Below are positions 33,731 to 41,795 of a stretch of DNA of 42,325 bases, piece by piece. Under the pieces are notes generated by a model. It saw only the letters and a program-made list of their open reading frames with translations. It did not search any database and was not told where the DNA came from. Source of the DNA: Spirochaeta sp. (GTDB taxonomy: Bacteria; Spirochaetota; Spirochaetia; Spirochaetales_E; Spirochaetaceae_B); contig JAUUYD010000001.1 in the NCBI GenBank assembly GCA_030590585.1, positions 1 through 42,325 of the forward strand, given 5' to 3'. Position 1 is the stretch's first letter, and each line of letters begins with the position of its first letter. A program made the translations under genes and the position numbers.

Positions 33731-36139
33731 ATGAAACCCAGTGATGAAGTTCAAGGTATTCTGAATGCCGCATATCATGAAGCCAGGAATAAGGGACATG
33801 AGTATATAACCCCGGAACATTTGCTCTATACGGCCTTGGCATTTGATGAGCCCAGAGAAATTCTGGAAGCTTGCGATGCCGATCCTGACGAGGTACGTGA
33901 AAACCTTGAAGGTTATTTCATCAGATATCTGCAGAGTGTGAAGGATACCGAACCCATTCTGACCGAAGGTTGGCAGGATGTCATCGAAAGAACTCTGCTG
34001 CATATGAGCAGTGCCGGCAAGGAGGAAATCCGTTCTTCAGATCTATTGGTAGCCCTGTTCGATCTGGATGACTCTTTTGCGTCATATTATCTTAGAAAGG
34101 CCGGTGTAAACCGTTTAAGGCTGCTGGAGGTGGTATCACACTGGATGAACGAAGATGATGATGCGACCGAAGAACTTGACGAATCTCCGGATAATTCAGG
34201 GGAAATATTTGAAGGTGGTGAACAGACCGGGGAGAGACGAAGTAAAAAATCGGGAGCTCTGGAACAATTTGCGGTAGATCTGACGGCCCGGGCCGAGGGG
34301 GGAGAGCTGGAGCCTCTTATCGGCCGTGAAGATATTCTGGAGCGGACACTGCAGGTACTCAGTCGCCGGTTAAAGAATAACCCGGTTCATGTCGGGGATC
34401 CCGGTGTTGGAAAGACTGCCATTACCGAAGGGTTGGCCCGGAAAATTGTGGATGGGGATGTTCCCCGTTTCCTCAAAGGGTTCAGGATCTGGTCCCTTGA
34501 TATGGGCTCTTTACTGGCGGGAACCCGTTATCGCGGCGATTTTGAGGAAAGGATCAAGAAAGTTCTGAAAGAACTTGAAGGTATGAATAACGTTATACTC
34601 TTCATTGATGAGATTCATACTGTCATAGGAGCCGGAGCAACATCAGGCGGCAGCATGGATGCGTCAAACCTGCTGAAACCGGCGTTGATGTCAGGGAAAC
34701 TTCGCTGTATCGGTTCGACAACTTATGACGACTACAAGAAATATTTTGAGAAAGATCATGCTCTTGCCCGTCGTTTCCAGCGTATTGATGTTCCCGAGCC
34801 GACAAAAGATGAAACATATCACATTCTTCTCGGCCTTCGGGGAGCTTATGAAATACATCATGGGGTTGTCTTTGATGATGATGCCTTGAGAGCTGCAGTG
34901 GATCTCTCAGATCAGTTTCTTAATGAAAAACACCTTCCGGATAAAGCCATAGATCTGATTGATGAAGCCGGAGCCTGGAAGAGGCTTCACGAAGAGAAAC
35001 AGATATCAGATCCGGAAACACAAACCACAGCTCAGAAACCCGCCGTACCGGTTTCTGAAGTACCGGAACCCGGAGATCTGTTCCTCGAGGCGGGTGTTGA
35101 GACATCTGATCTGCCGGCTGTCACAAAAGATGAAATTTTACCGAGAGTGGTTGTTTCCGATATCGAGAAGGTTTTGGCAAGAATTGCCAGAATCCCTGAA
35201 AAAACCGTTTCTGCCGGTGAAACCGATCGCCTGATAACTCTCCCTGACGCACTGAAAGGGATGATTTTCGGACAGGATCAGGCGGTGGAAGATGTTGCCT
35301 CAGCCATCAAGCGTTCCCGGGCCGGATTTCGAAATCCGGATAAACCTGTGGCCAGTTTTCTTTTTGTCGGACCGACAGGTGTCGGAAAAACCGAACTGGC
35401 CAGAAGCCTGGCCGAAGAATTGGGTGTTCCCCTTCATCGCTTTGATATGAGTGAATATCAGGAGAAGCATACCGTGAGCCGTTTGATTGGCTCTCCGCCG
35501 GGTTATGTAGGATATGAAGAGGGCGGAATACTCACCGATGCCATCAGGAAGACTCCTCACGCTGTACTTCTGCTGGATGAAATAGAAAAAGCTCATCAGG
35601 ATGTATATAATATCCTGCTGCAGATGATGGATTATGCAACAGTTACAGACAACATGGGCCGAAAAGCCGATTTTCGGAATGTTGTAATAATCATGACCTC
35701 AAATGCCGGTGCGCGTGAAATCGGTAAGCCTAAAATAGGATTCGGCGGGGGGGAGTTCAGTTATGGTGCCCTTGATGATGCGGTACAGCGTATATTCTCG
35801 CCGGAGTTCCGGAATCGGCTGGATAAGGTAGTTAAATTTGACAGACTCAGCATGGATGTCGTTGTAAATATTGTCCGAAAGGAGCTGGATACCTTCAGAA
35901 CAATGCTCAACCCCAAAGGTGTGAGTCTGGAAGTTACCGAAGCAGCTGTTCTCTGGATAGCTGAAAAAGGGTATTCACCGGAGTTCGGCGCAAGAAATAT
36001 TTCCAGGCTGGTAGAAGAAAAAATCAAGGGATTTTTTGTGGATGAAGTGCTTTTCGGCTCTCTATCAACAGGAGGCAGTGCTGTTGCCGATGTTGAAGGG
36101 GATGATATCAGGGTTAGAACGGAGGCTGAAAATCACTGA
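33731..36139 (+). CDS. clpA: ClpA, ATP-dependent protease unfoldase
   Basis: 802 residues. ClpA unfolds substrates for the ClpP protease. An N-terminal Clp repeat domain (about 1-145, which docks ClpS) is followed by the first AAA module with Walker A GDPGVGKT (about 221) and Walker B LFIDEIHTVIG. The second module has Walker A GPTGVGKT (about 546), Walker B LLLDEIEKAH and the ClpP-binding loop KIGFGGG, with IGF instead of the IGL of E. coli. Between the modules lies a linker about 45 residues longer than in E. coli (KQISDPETQTTAQKPAVPVS onward). It is co-transcribed with clpS and aat. Confidence 0.97.
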   Translation: MKPSDEVQGILNAAYHEARNKGHEYITPEHLLYTALAFDEPREILEACDADPDEVRENLEGYFIRYLQSVKDTEPILTEGWQDVIERTLLHMSSAGKEEIRSSDLLVALFDLDDSFASYYLRKAGVNRLRLLEVVSHWMNEDDDATEELDESPDNSGEIFEGGEQTGERRSKKSGALEQFAVDLTARAEGGELEPLIGREDILERTLQVLSRRLKNNPVHVGDPGVGKTAITEGLARKIVDGDVPRFLKGFRIWSLDMGSLLAGTRYRGDFEERIKKVLKELEGMNNVILFIDEIHTVIGAGATSGGSMDASNLLKPALMSGKLRCIGSTTYDDYKKYFEKDHALARRFQRIDVPEPTKDETYHILLGLRGAYEIHHGVVFDDDALRAAVDLSDQFLNEKHLPDKAIDLIDEAGAWKRLHEEKQISDPETQTTAQKPAVPVSEVPEPGDLFLEAGVETSDLPAVTKDEILPRVVVSDIEKVLARIARIPEKTVSAGETDRLITLPDALKGMIFGQDQAVEDVASAIKRSRAGFRNPDKPVASFLFVGPTGVGKTELARSLAEELGVPLHRFDMSEYQEKHTVSRLIGSPPGYVGYEEGGILTDAIRKTPHAVLLLDEIEKAHQDVYNILLQMMDYATVTDNMGRKADFRNVVIIMTSNAGAREIGKPKIGFGGGEFSYGALDDAVQRIFSPEFRNRLDKVVKFDRLSMDVVVNIVRKELDTFRTMLNPKGVSLEVTEAAVLWIAEKGYSPEFGARNISRLVEEKIKGFFVDEVLFGSLSTGGSAVADVEGDDIRVRTEAENH

Positions 36140-36860
36140 AAAAACCATCCTTCATGCTGATATTCAGTTCCCTGATCCTTCAGAAATCAATGGAGATGTT
36201 ATTGCTGTCGGAGGCGATCTATCCCCTCGGATGCTGCTATCGGCGTATAAACAGGGTATATTCCCCTGGTTTTCTGATGAAGATCCAATTCTCTGGTGGA
36301 GTTTGAATCCCCGCTTTGTCATTTTCCCCGGAAGAATCCACATATCAAAGAGTCTGAGGAAGCGTATCCGCAGGAATCCATTCGATCTGACCCTGGACAA
36401 GGCTTTCGAAAAGGTTCTTGAAGGCTGTCGGTATGCCCGGCGGCCGGAGCAGGACGGCACATGGATTACCGATGAAATGATGGAGGCATATCTCAATCTG
36501 CATTCCCTGGGATACGCTCATTCGGCTGAAGCCTGGATTGACGGAGAATTGGCAGGGGGCTTGTATGGAGTTTCCATAGGAGGCTGCTATTACGGGGAAT
36601 CCATGTTCTCCTGCAAGTCTGATGCTTCCAAGGTTGCATTCGCCGCCCTGGCAGGGGTACTGGTTGACTCCGGATTCGGTTTGATTGACTGTCAGCAGCA
36701 TACCCGTCATTTATCCGCATTCGGTGCAGTGGATATGCCTCGGCAGAATTTCCTTGAGACGCTTGCCAAAGAACTGGAAAAGCCGACAATAAAAGGAGAC
36801 TGGGGCCGGTGTTTCCCGGATTTTCCCAATTCCGTCTTGTGGAATGGACTGTGTAAATAG
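36102..36860 (+). CDS. aat: Leucyl/phenylalanyl-tRNA-protein transferase
   Basis: 252 residues from ATG 36102. It transfers Leu or Phe from tRNA to N-terminal Lys or Arg, creating N-degrons for ClpS-ClpA. Family motifs are present: GGDLSPRMLLSAYKQGIFPW, WWSLNPRFVIFP, TWITDEMMEAYLNLHSLGYA, SIGGCYYGESMFS and CQQHTRHLSAFGA. The start is uncertain. ATG 36102 lies 38 bp inside clpA and touches its only nearby purine-rich sequence (AAGGGG), while the strong GGAGG at 36121-36125 points to an ATC at 36132 (spacing 6), which would be a rare non-AUG start. The envelope-protein gene begins right after the stop. Confidence 0.93.
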   Translation: MISGLERRLKITEKTILHADIQFPDPSEINGDVIAVGGDLSPRMLLSAYKQGIFPWFSDEDPILWWSLNPRFVIFPGRIHISKSLRKRIRRNPFDLTLDKAFEKVLEGCRYARRPEQDGTWITDEMMEAYLNLHSLGYAHSAEAWIDGELAGGLYGVSIGGCYYGESMFSCKSDASKVAFAALAGVLVDSGFGLIDCQQHTRHLSAFGAVDMPRQNFLETLAKELEKPTIKGDWGRCFPDFPNSVLWNGLCK

Positions 36861-37871
36861 ATGAAAATATCATTCCAGGTTCTGGTAGTTCTTTTTTTTC
36901 TGACTATACCTCTTTCTGCATTGTATGCCGATTCTGATAATCCGGAACTGGATGCACTCCTTGAATATGCTCTTCTCTCGGCGGAAATGGGTAATTGGGA
37001 TCTGGCCCTTGAAGCCCTCGATGACGCGGAAAAACTGGAATCCGAGGATCCCAGAATCAGTTCATACAGATTATCAATTGAGGAATTGTACGCGTTGGAT
37101 CTGGCACAGCAATCCTGGGTGGAAGGGGAACCCGCAGAAGTGGAAACAGCAGAAGCTGATATCACTGATGGAAACGAAGATGAAGAGGATACACCCAAGT
37201 TTGTTATCGATAGGGGAGATAATGATAAAAGCAGAGACCCCTCGGAATTTCGGGATAATTTACGCCTGGAGCTGTCGGTTAATCTATTCTCCGTAAACCC
37301 CCTTACATCTGAAACCATTAACACATGGTCTACGGCAAACGAGTTTTTCTATGCCTCATTGGGAGCCGATTTTCGATATTGGATGCCTTTTCTCGGCCGT
37401 AGTATAGGTTTCAATTTCAGAAGCAGCGGTTATTCCTGGAAGCCCGGAGAACCTGAACTCCTGTTCAATGCATTGGACCTTGGAATTAATCTACGGGGTT
37501 TCCTGCTGGAGAATGACATTTCCCGGCTGGAGCTTGGAATCGATTTTGGCGTTTCATTTCTCAATTCTAACGATGTTGATACCGGGATAAACCGTGAAAC
37601 GGTTCTTTTTCTGGGGATGTGGGGATCCGATCCCCTGCTTTATCACCTCTTCAAAGTTGAATCTCTTGAAAAACTTGTTTTTGGAGCAGGTTTAAGAATC
37701 TACAGCTCCAACAGCGCTGAGATATTGGAGACTGTGCATTATCGATTTGATGGTGCATGGTACTTTAAACGGGGATTTAGCGGCATTCGTTTTGAATGGT
37801 GGGATTTCACTGTTGCCAGCGGTGGAATTAATATGATGTCATTCTCGCTTTTTGGCGGTTTCCGCTATTAG
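36861..37871 (+). CDS. Envelope protein with signal peptide and probable beta-barrel
   Basis: 336 residues, start ATG adjoining the aat stop. Signal peptide MKISFQVLVVLFFLTIPLSA, then a TPR-like helical part (LLEYALLSAEMGNWDLALEA), a Glu/Asp-rich linker and a C-terminal domain of about 210 residues made of alternating strands (FFYASLGADFRYWMPFLGRS, IGFNFRSSGYSW, ISRLELGIDFGVSFL). It ends in Phe-Gly-Gly-Phe-Arg-Tyr, a terminal aromatic residue as in outer-membrane barrels. No family recognised. Its last 4 bp overlap the methylase stop on the other strand. Co-transcription with clpA-aat is likely, though a link with N-degron degradation is not apparent. Confidence 0.82.
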   Translation: MKISFQVLVVLFFLTIPLSALYADSDNPELDALLEYALLSAEMGNWDLALEALDDAEKLESEDPRISSYRLSIEELYALDLAQQSWVEGEPAEVETAEADITDGNEDEEDTPKFVIDRGDNDKSRDPSEFRDNLRLELSVNLFSVNPLTSETINTWSTANEFFYASLGADFRYWMPFLGRSIGFNFRSSGYSWKPGEPELLFNALDLGINLRGFLLENDISRLELGIDFGVSFLNSNDVDTGINRETVLFLGMWGSDPLLYHLFKVESLEKLVFGAGLRIYSSNSAEILETVHYRFDGAWYFKRGFSGIRFEWWDFTVASGGINMMSFSLFGGFRY

Positions 37872-39376
37872 CTCTCTGTAATAAGCAGTCTGCGAATACG
37901 TCCCGGCTGTGCCCAGTTCTTTGTACCTGCCCCTCCCAGTTTCTTCAGATAATCTTCCAGATCAGGAGAATCGAAATCACTGAAGGCTCTCAATGCGGAC
38001 TCCTTGTCGTAGAGTGGGAGATAAGCATGCAGGGCCTGGTTTCCCTGCCAGTATCTGCCATCCTCCGAACTGAACAGTTTCGGAACAAAACGATTTCGTC
38101 CGTAGGATTCCCATGCAAGTTTCCATGGAGCAAAATTGTAGGATCCCACCCCGAGCAGGGCCCAGTAGATGCCTCTGGACACGAAACTTTTCAGCATGAC
38201 GCCTTTTCTGTTTTCAAGAATTTTTCGATGTCTTTTCAGCCATTCAACAGCATCCGGATAATGCTCAAGCTGTTCTCTGGAGAGAACTTTACCTTCCCGG
38301 CTGTAAGGCATGAAAAACCAGCGCTCAGGTCTGGCTGTTTCTTCATCGTTGAAACAGGCCGCACTCATCAGGGGATACACCATTTCGGCAGGCAGGAACC
38401 CGCTTATACCCTTACTGTTGATTACCGGAAGCCGCCCATCTTTTTTCTCACCGATTTCTCTGATTTGGAATACGGCAGATGCACCCTGAGCGTTCACTCC
38501 CTGACGGGGTACTGTTCCCGGGGGTACGTGTATACGTGGTGGAGTGATTGGAGCCGACCCTGCAGGGCGGGGCAGTAAAGGGGACTCAGGCCCGTCCGCT
38601 AAATCGGCAACCATTTCAGTCCATGTTCCGGACGGTCCGGCTTCATACCATGAAACGGGCCAGATTTGCCTGGAGTCGGCTTTATAGCAGGCAAAACAGT
38701 AACGTGTGCCCGCTCCGGGAAACGCCTCTCCGCCTTCCAGCTCCCTGATTTCAGTCAGGGCGAAAGACCGGCCGCCGGGAAGTTTTAACTGTCTGAAGGC
38801 ACTGTGGGCACCTTCACCGCGAAAGATGGAACTGGGAAGAAAAAAGTACCCTTCGCCGTTCTCTGCTGTATCCCTGTTCAGTGCAACTGCAACGAACAAA
38901 GCCGCAAGATCAATTCGAGACCCGCCGAGAAGCAGGCTGCGGGCATCAGGGGTAAGCCCGGAACTGCGGAATACCGGTTTGTAATTGACCTTATCTATCG
39001 CATCCAGATCACCAAAAGTAACCCAGGGGGGATTTGAAAAGACGATATCCGCTTTGATATCCGGTGACTCGAGGAGATAATCGCTCTTAATAATGGAGAC
39101 TTCCGGGAACAGCCTTCCTGTTAATTCACAAATGGTTTCCCGTAATACGGAGAGAGCCGGCTCATCCTGATCCACACAGTGCAGCCTGGCCAAATCCCCG
39201 GTTGATGGTGAGAAGCCACATTTGAAAGCCTGACGTATTACAGCAGAAGTAAGTGAGCCTCTGCCGCAGCCGGGATCGAGAATTACGGCGCCGCTCATCC
39301 ATTTTTCCGCGATATTATAGTTGGCTACAGCCCAATCAGCCCAATATGCAGGTGTATATACAAGGCCCTTTTTCAC
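37868..39376 (-). CDS. Orphan N6-adenine DNA methylase, Eco57I-like
   Basis: 502 residues from GTG 39376. The start overlaps no other gene, and the yihY stop is 5 bp upstream. S-adenosylmethionine motif I is DPGCGRGS (34-41) and the catalytic motif IV is FSNPPW (113-118), so it should methylate adenine N6. The 300-residue C-terminus, with Trp- and Tyr-rich segments (VSWYEAGPSGTWTEM), is the likely target-recognition region. There is no restriction enzyme beside it and no endonuclease motif that I can see in the protein, so it looks solitary or part of a larger type IIG-like family. The recognition site is unknown. Confidence 0.85.
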   Translation of the reverse strand: MKKGLVYTPAYWADWAVANYNIAEKWMSGAVILDPGCGRGSLTSAVIRQAFKCGFSPSTGDLARLHCVDQDEPALSVLRETICELTGRLFPEVSIIKSDYLLESPDIKADIVFSNPPWVTFGDLDAIDKVNYKPVFRSSGLTPDARSLLLGGSRIDLAALFVAVALNRDTAENGEGYFFLPSSIFRGEGAHSAFRQLKLPGGRSFALTEIRELEGGEAFPGAGTRYCFACYKADSRQIWPVSWYEAGPSGTWTEMVADLADGPESPLLPRPAGSAPITPPRIHVPPGTVPRQGVNAQGASAVFQIREIGEKKDGRLPVINSKGISGFLPAEMVYPLMSAACFNDEETARPERWFFMPYSREGKVLSREQLEHYPDAVEWLKRHRKILENRKGVMLKSFVSRGIYWALLGVGSYNFAPWKLAWESYGRNRFVPKLFSSEDGRYWQGNQALHAYLPLYDKESALRAFSDFDSPDLEDYLKKLGGAGTKNWAQPGRIRRLLITES

Positions 39377-39381
39377 TTTGG

Positions 39382-40605
39382 CTAACCGTTTAATTTATTC
39401 CCTTCATCAATCAGGAAGGAGCGGACAGAGCGGTTTTCCAGAGATTTCTCGAGTCCGTTACGGATCAGGGAAAACGCATCATTTGTATCAGCATGTTCTT
39501 CCTGCTTGCTCCAGCCTGTAATCACCGAGAATACCGATGAAGCTTTCAGATCGGCCGGTGCTACTGCAGGTATGAATCCGGGAGAGAATTTAATCCTTTG
39601 ACTTACCACCTGATGTACTATATCACCGTCTTCGAGCCTCTTCAGACACTCATCCACCCGTCTTTCATCCAGCATAAGCCGGTTCGAAAGGTCTTTAATT
39701 CCCGGGGGTTTTTTCCCGAGGCGAAAATCATCAGCGAGAGCCAGAAATACCTTCCATCCGATATCCGTTTCATCGGCAGGAGTTGCATATTTCAAAGGTT
39801 TTTTTCGACCGGCTTCAATCTGATGAGCATAGGTGATTTCCGCAGATACCAGAATGACAAACCATGCAACACTCAGCCAGATGAGCAGCTGGGGAATAAA
39901 AACCACCGAGCCGTAAATGATGGATTGCCGGGCGGAATGAACTGTCCAGAACGTGAAACCAAGTTTGGCGGCCTGGAGGGTTAATGAGCCGATGAAAGTG
40001 CCTAGAAGCGCACTTTTGAACTTTACCCTGGCGGCGCTCATCAGGCTGAAAACCATCATCATCCCTATCATGGAACCCAGGATGGAAAGAATGATTCCAA
40101 ATATTCTCTGACCGGGAATAACAAACCGTTCCCAGGTTTCCAGTATTCCTGTTATCGGTCCGAATCCGACACCGAATATCAGTGAAACCAGGGCCAGGGA
40201 TGCAACATACATACCAATCCGCATAATCGGTCCCTTCCTGGTCCGTGCACGGAAAATATCTTTCAAATGGGATTCCATGGCATTGAACAGCATAATTGCG
40301 GCAAAAAGAAAAAGCAGGGTGCCCCAGGTACCCAGCCTTCTTGCATTCAAAGTGAAGGTGCTGAATACATCCAGAATCTCTTTGCTGCTCTCAGGCAGCA
40401 GAAGTTTTCCCATTGATTCCAATAGTCGAAGGCCAAGCTGGTCGAATCCACCGAAGGCATATATAACCATTGTGAGTGGTACAAGTGAAATGACACTTGT
40501 AAATGCCAGACTTGTCGCCCGAAAAAAAACTCTGTCGTCAATCACATTGTGAAAGACTGTCAAAAGAAATTGCTTCAATCGATTTAGATTCTTCAGGATT
40601 ATCAT
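39382..40605 (-). CDS. YihY/BrkB-family inner-membrane protein with extra C-terminal domain
   Basis: 407 residues. The N-terminal 270 residues hold six hydrophobic helices typical of YihY (formerly misnamed RNase BN): SLAFTSVISLVPLTMVIYAF, TWGTLLFLFAAIMLF, MYVASLALVSLIFGVGFG, IFGIILSILGSMIGM and IYGSVVFIPQLLIWLSVAWF. A cytoplasmic tail of about 130 residues contains a winged-helix-like part (RLMLDERRVDECLKRLEDGD). Function of the family is unsettled. The ATG at 40605 has no Shine-Dalgarno site but lies 7 nt after a TATACT box, so the transcript may be leaderless. The methylase gene follows 5 bp later. Confidence 0.9.
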   Translation of the reverse strand: MIILKNLNRLKQFLLTVFHNVIDDRVFFRATSLAFTSVISLVPLTMVIYAFGGFDQLGLRLLESMGKLLLPESSKEILDVFSTFTLNARRLGTWGTLLFLFAAIMLFNAMESHLKDIFRARTRKGPIMRIGMYVASLALVSLIFGVGFGPITGILETWERFVIPGQRIFGIILSILGSMIGMMMVFSLMSAARVKFKSALLGTFIGSLTLQAAKLGFTFWTVHSARQSIIYGSVVFIPQLLIWLSVAWFVILVSAEITYAHQIEAGRKKPLKYATPADETDIGWKVFLALADDFRLGKKPPGIKDLSNRLMLDERRVDECLKRLEDGDIVHQVVSQRIKFSPGFIPAVAPADLKASSVFSVITGWSKQEEHADTNDAFSLIRNGLEKSLENRSVRSFLIDEGNKLNG

Positions 40606-40612
40606 TGTCGAC

Positions 40613-40641
40613 AGTATATGACGCGGATGTCATTCAGTCAT
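40613..40641 (-). promoter_or_regulatory. Putative promoter of yihY-methylase, leaderless type
   Basis: Minus strand: ATGACT (40641-40636), 17-nt spacer, TATACT (40618-40613), then 7 nt to the ATG at 40605. It abuts the 3' end of the ApbE gene. Confidence 0.5.
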
Positions 40642-41720
40642 CATGAATCCCGAATCTCCATCGGCAGATCCGGATCAGTTGGTTTGAAAAGATCAGCAGC
40701 ACCCCTGGTTAATATAACTCTGCCGTCAGTTGTTACAAAAGCGGCTTCAATGCCTTTCAGACTTTGGATCAGAGCCATACCATCATCGAGTCCAAGGACG
40801 AAAGCCGTCGTAGACAGGGCATCGCCGTCTTCCGAATCCTCAGAAATTATGGTTACAGCTGCCAGCTTGTTTTCAACGGGATATCCGTCGGCAGTGCTCA
40901 GTATGTGATGGTATCTGATACCCCCGGATTCGAAGTAGCGCTCATACATGCCTGATGATACGACTGAACCTTCCCTGAGGCTGAATACTCCCAGATACCT
41001 GCCCCGGCTGTTAAACGGATCCTGCATGCCGATATTAAAGGGCTGAACATCGGATTTTCCTGCGGGTTTTCCACCATAAACAAGTACATTACCTCCCAGG
41101 TTGATCAGGAAGTGACTTTCTTTGTTGTTTATAAGATATTCAGCGACACGGTCGGCAATCCAGCCCTTGGCAATTCCTCCAAGATCAAGAGCCATTCCCT
41201 CCTTCCCCAGGGTTACAGTATCGTTTTCATCACTGATATACACGGCGGAATAATCGACAAGGGGAAGGATGGAATTAAGTTCATCTACTCCGGGTACCCG
41301 GGGATTCTCACTGCCGATAGCCCAGAGAGAGGAAAGGGGTCCAACCGTCGGGTCGAAACTTCCCCCGGAGAGTGCGGCATAAGCCAAAGCAGTTTTGATA
41401 AGATCAATTGTTGTTTCTGAAACATGTACAGCCGTACCTGCCGCGGCAGAATTAATATCGGATATTTCACTGCCTCTGTTATGACGGCTTAATTGTTCAT
41501 CAAAGTCGGTTATGAGCTTGAATGCCTCATTCAGAACATCTTTCCGGCCGCTTTCATAGAGTTTTATGGATACTACAGTATCCAGTAGAAAACGGTTGTC
41601 CTCCAATGTTTCGCCCCTGTTCGGCCGAAAACAGGCGGTAATGAGAGACCCGAAGACAAGTATTACCGAAGCAGTTATGAGGATTCTCCATAAATTGTGA
41701 TTGAGATTATTTCTGGACAT
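40641..41720 (-). CDS. apbE: FAD:protein FMN transferase, lipoprotein
   Basis: 359 residues from ATG 41720. ApbE attaches FMN covalently to flavoproteins such as RnfG or NqrC outside the cytoplasmic membrane. The N-terminus is a lipoprotein signal, WRILITASVILVFGSLITAC, with lipobox Cys30. The flavin-binding motif ALDLGGIAKGWIAD and the metal/FAD region GDALSTTAFVLG are present. The HILSTADGYP motif has Thr where Pro is usual. A longer frame from GTG 41795 has AGAGGGA upstream but adds 25 residues before the signal. The ATG 41720 start is favoured by a promoter whose -10 lies 7 nt before it. Confidence 0.9.
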   Translation of the reverse strand: MSRNNLNHNLWRILITASVILVFGSLITACFRPNRGETLEDNRFLLDTVVSIKLYESGRKDVLNEAFKLITDFDEQLSRHNRGSEISDINSAAAGTAVHVSETTIDLIKTALAYAALSGGSFDPTVGPLSSLWAIGSENPRVPGVDELNSILPLVDYSAVYISDENDTVTLGKEGMALDLGGIAKGWIADRVAEYLINNKESHFLINLGGNVLVYGGKPAGKSDVQPFNIGMQDPFNSRGRYLGVFSLREGSVVSSGMYERYFESGGIRYHHILSTADGYPVENKLAAVTIISEDSEDGDALSTTAFVLGLDDGMALIQSLKGIEAAFVTTDGRVILTRGAADLFKPTDPDLPMEIRDS

Positions 41721-41727
41721 CTTGAGT

Positions 41728-41756
41728 ATTCTCAATTTCCCATGCCGTCCCGTCAA
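41728..41756 (-). promoter_or_regulatory. Putative apbE promoter, leaderless type
   Basis: Minus strand: TTGACG (41756-41751), 17-nt spacer, GAGAAT (41733-41728), then 7 nt to the ATG at 41720. It lies within the longer GTG-initiated version of the gene, which argues for the shorter one. Confidence 0.45.
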
Positions 41757-41795
41757 TAGAGATTCCGGTGGTTGATTTATTTTAATAAGACTCAC

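Noticed and set aside
38027..38578. 183-codon plus-strand frame
   Set aside because: Antisense to the methylase gene, whose catalytic motifs are unmistakable.
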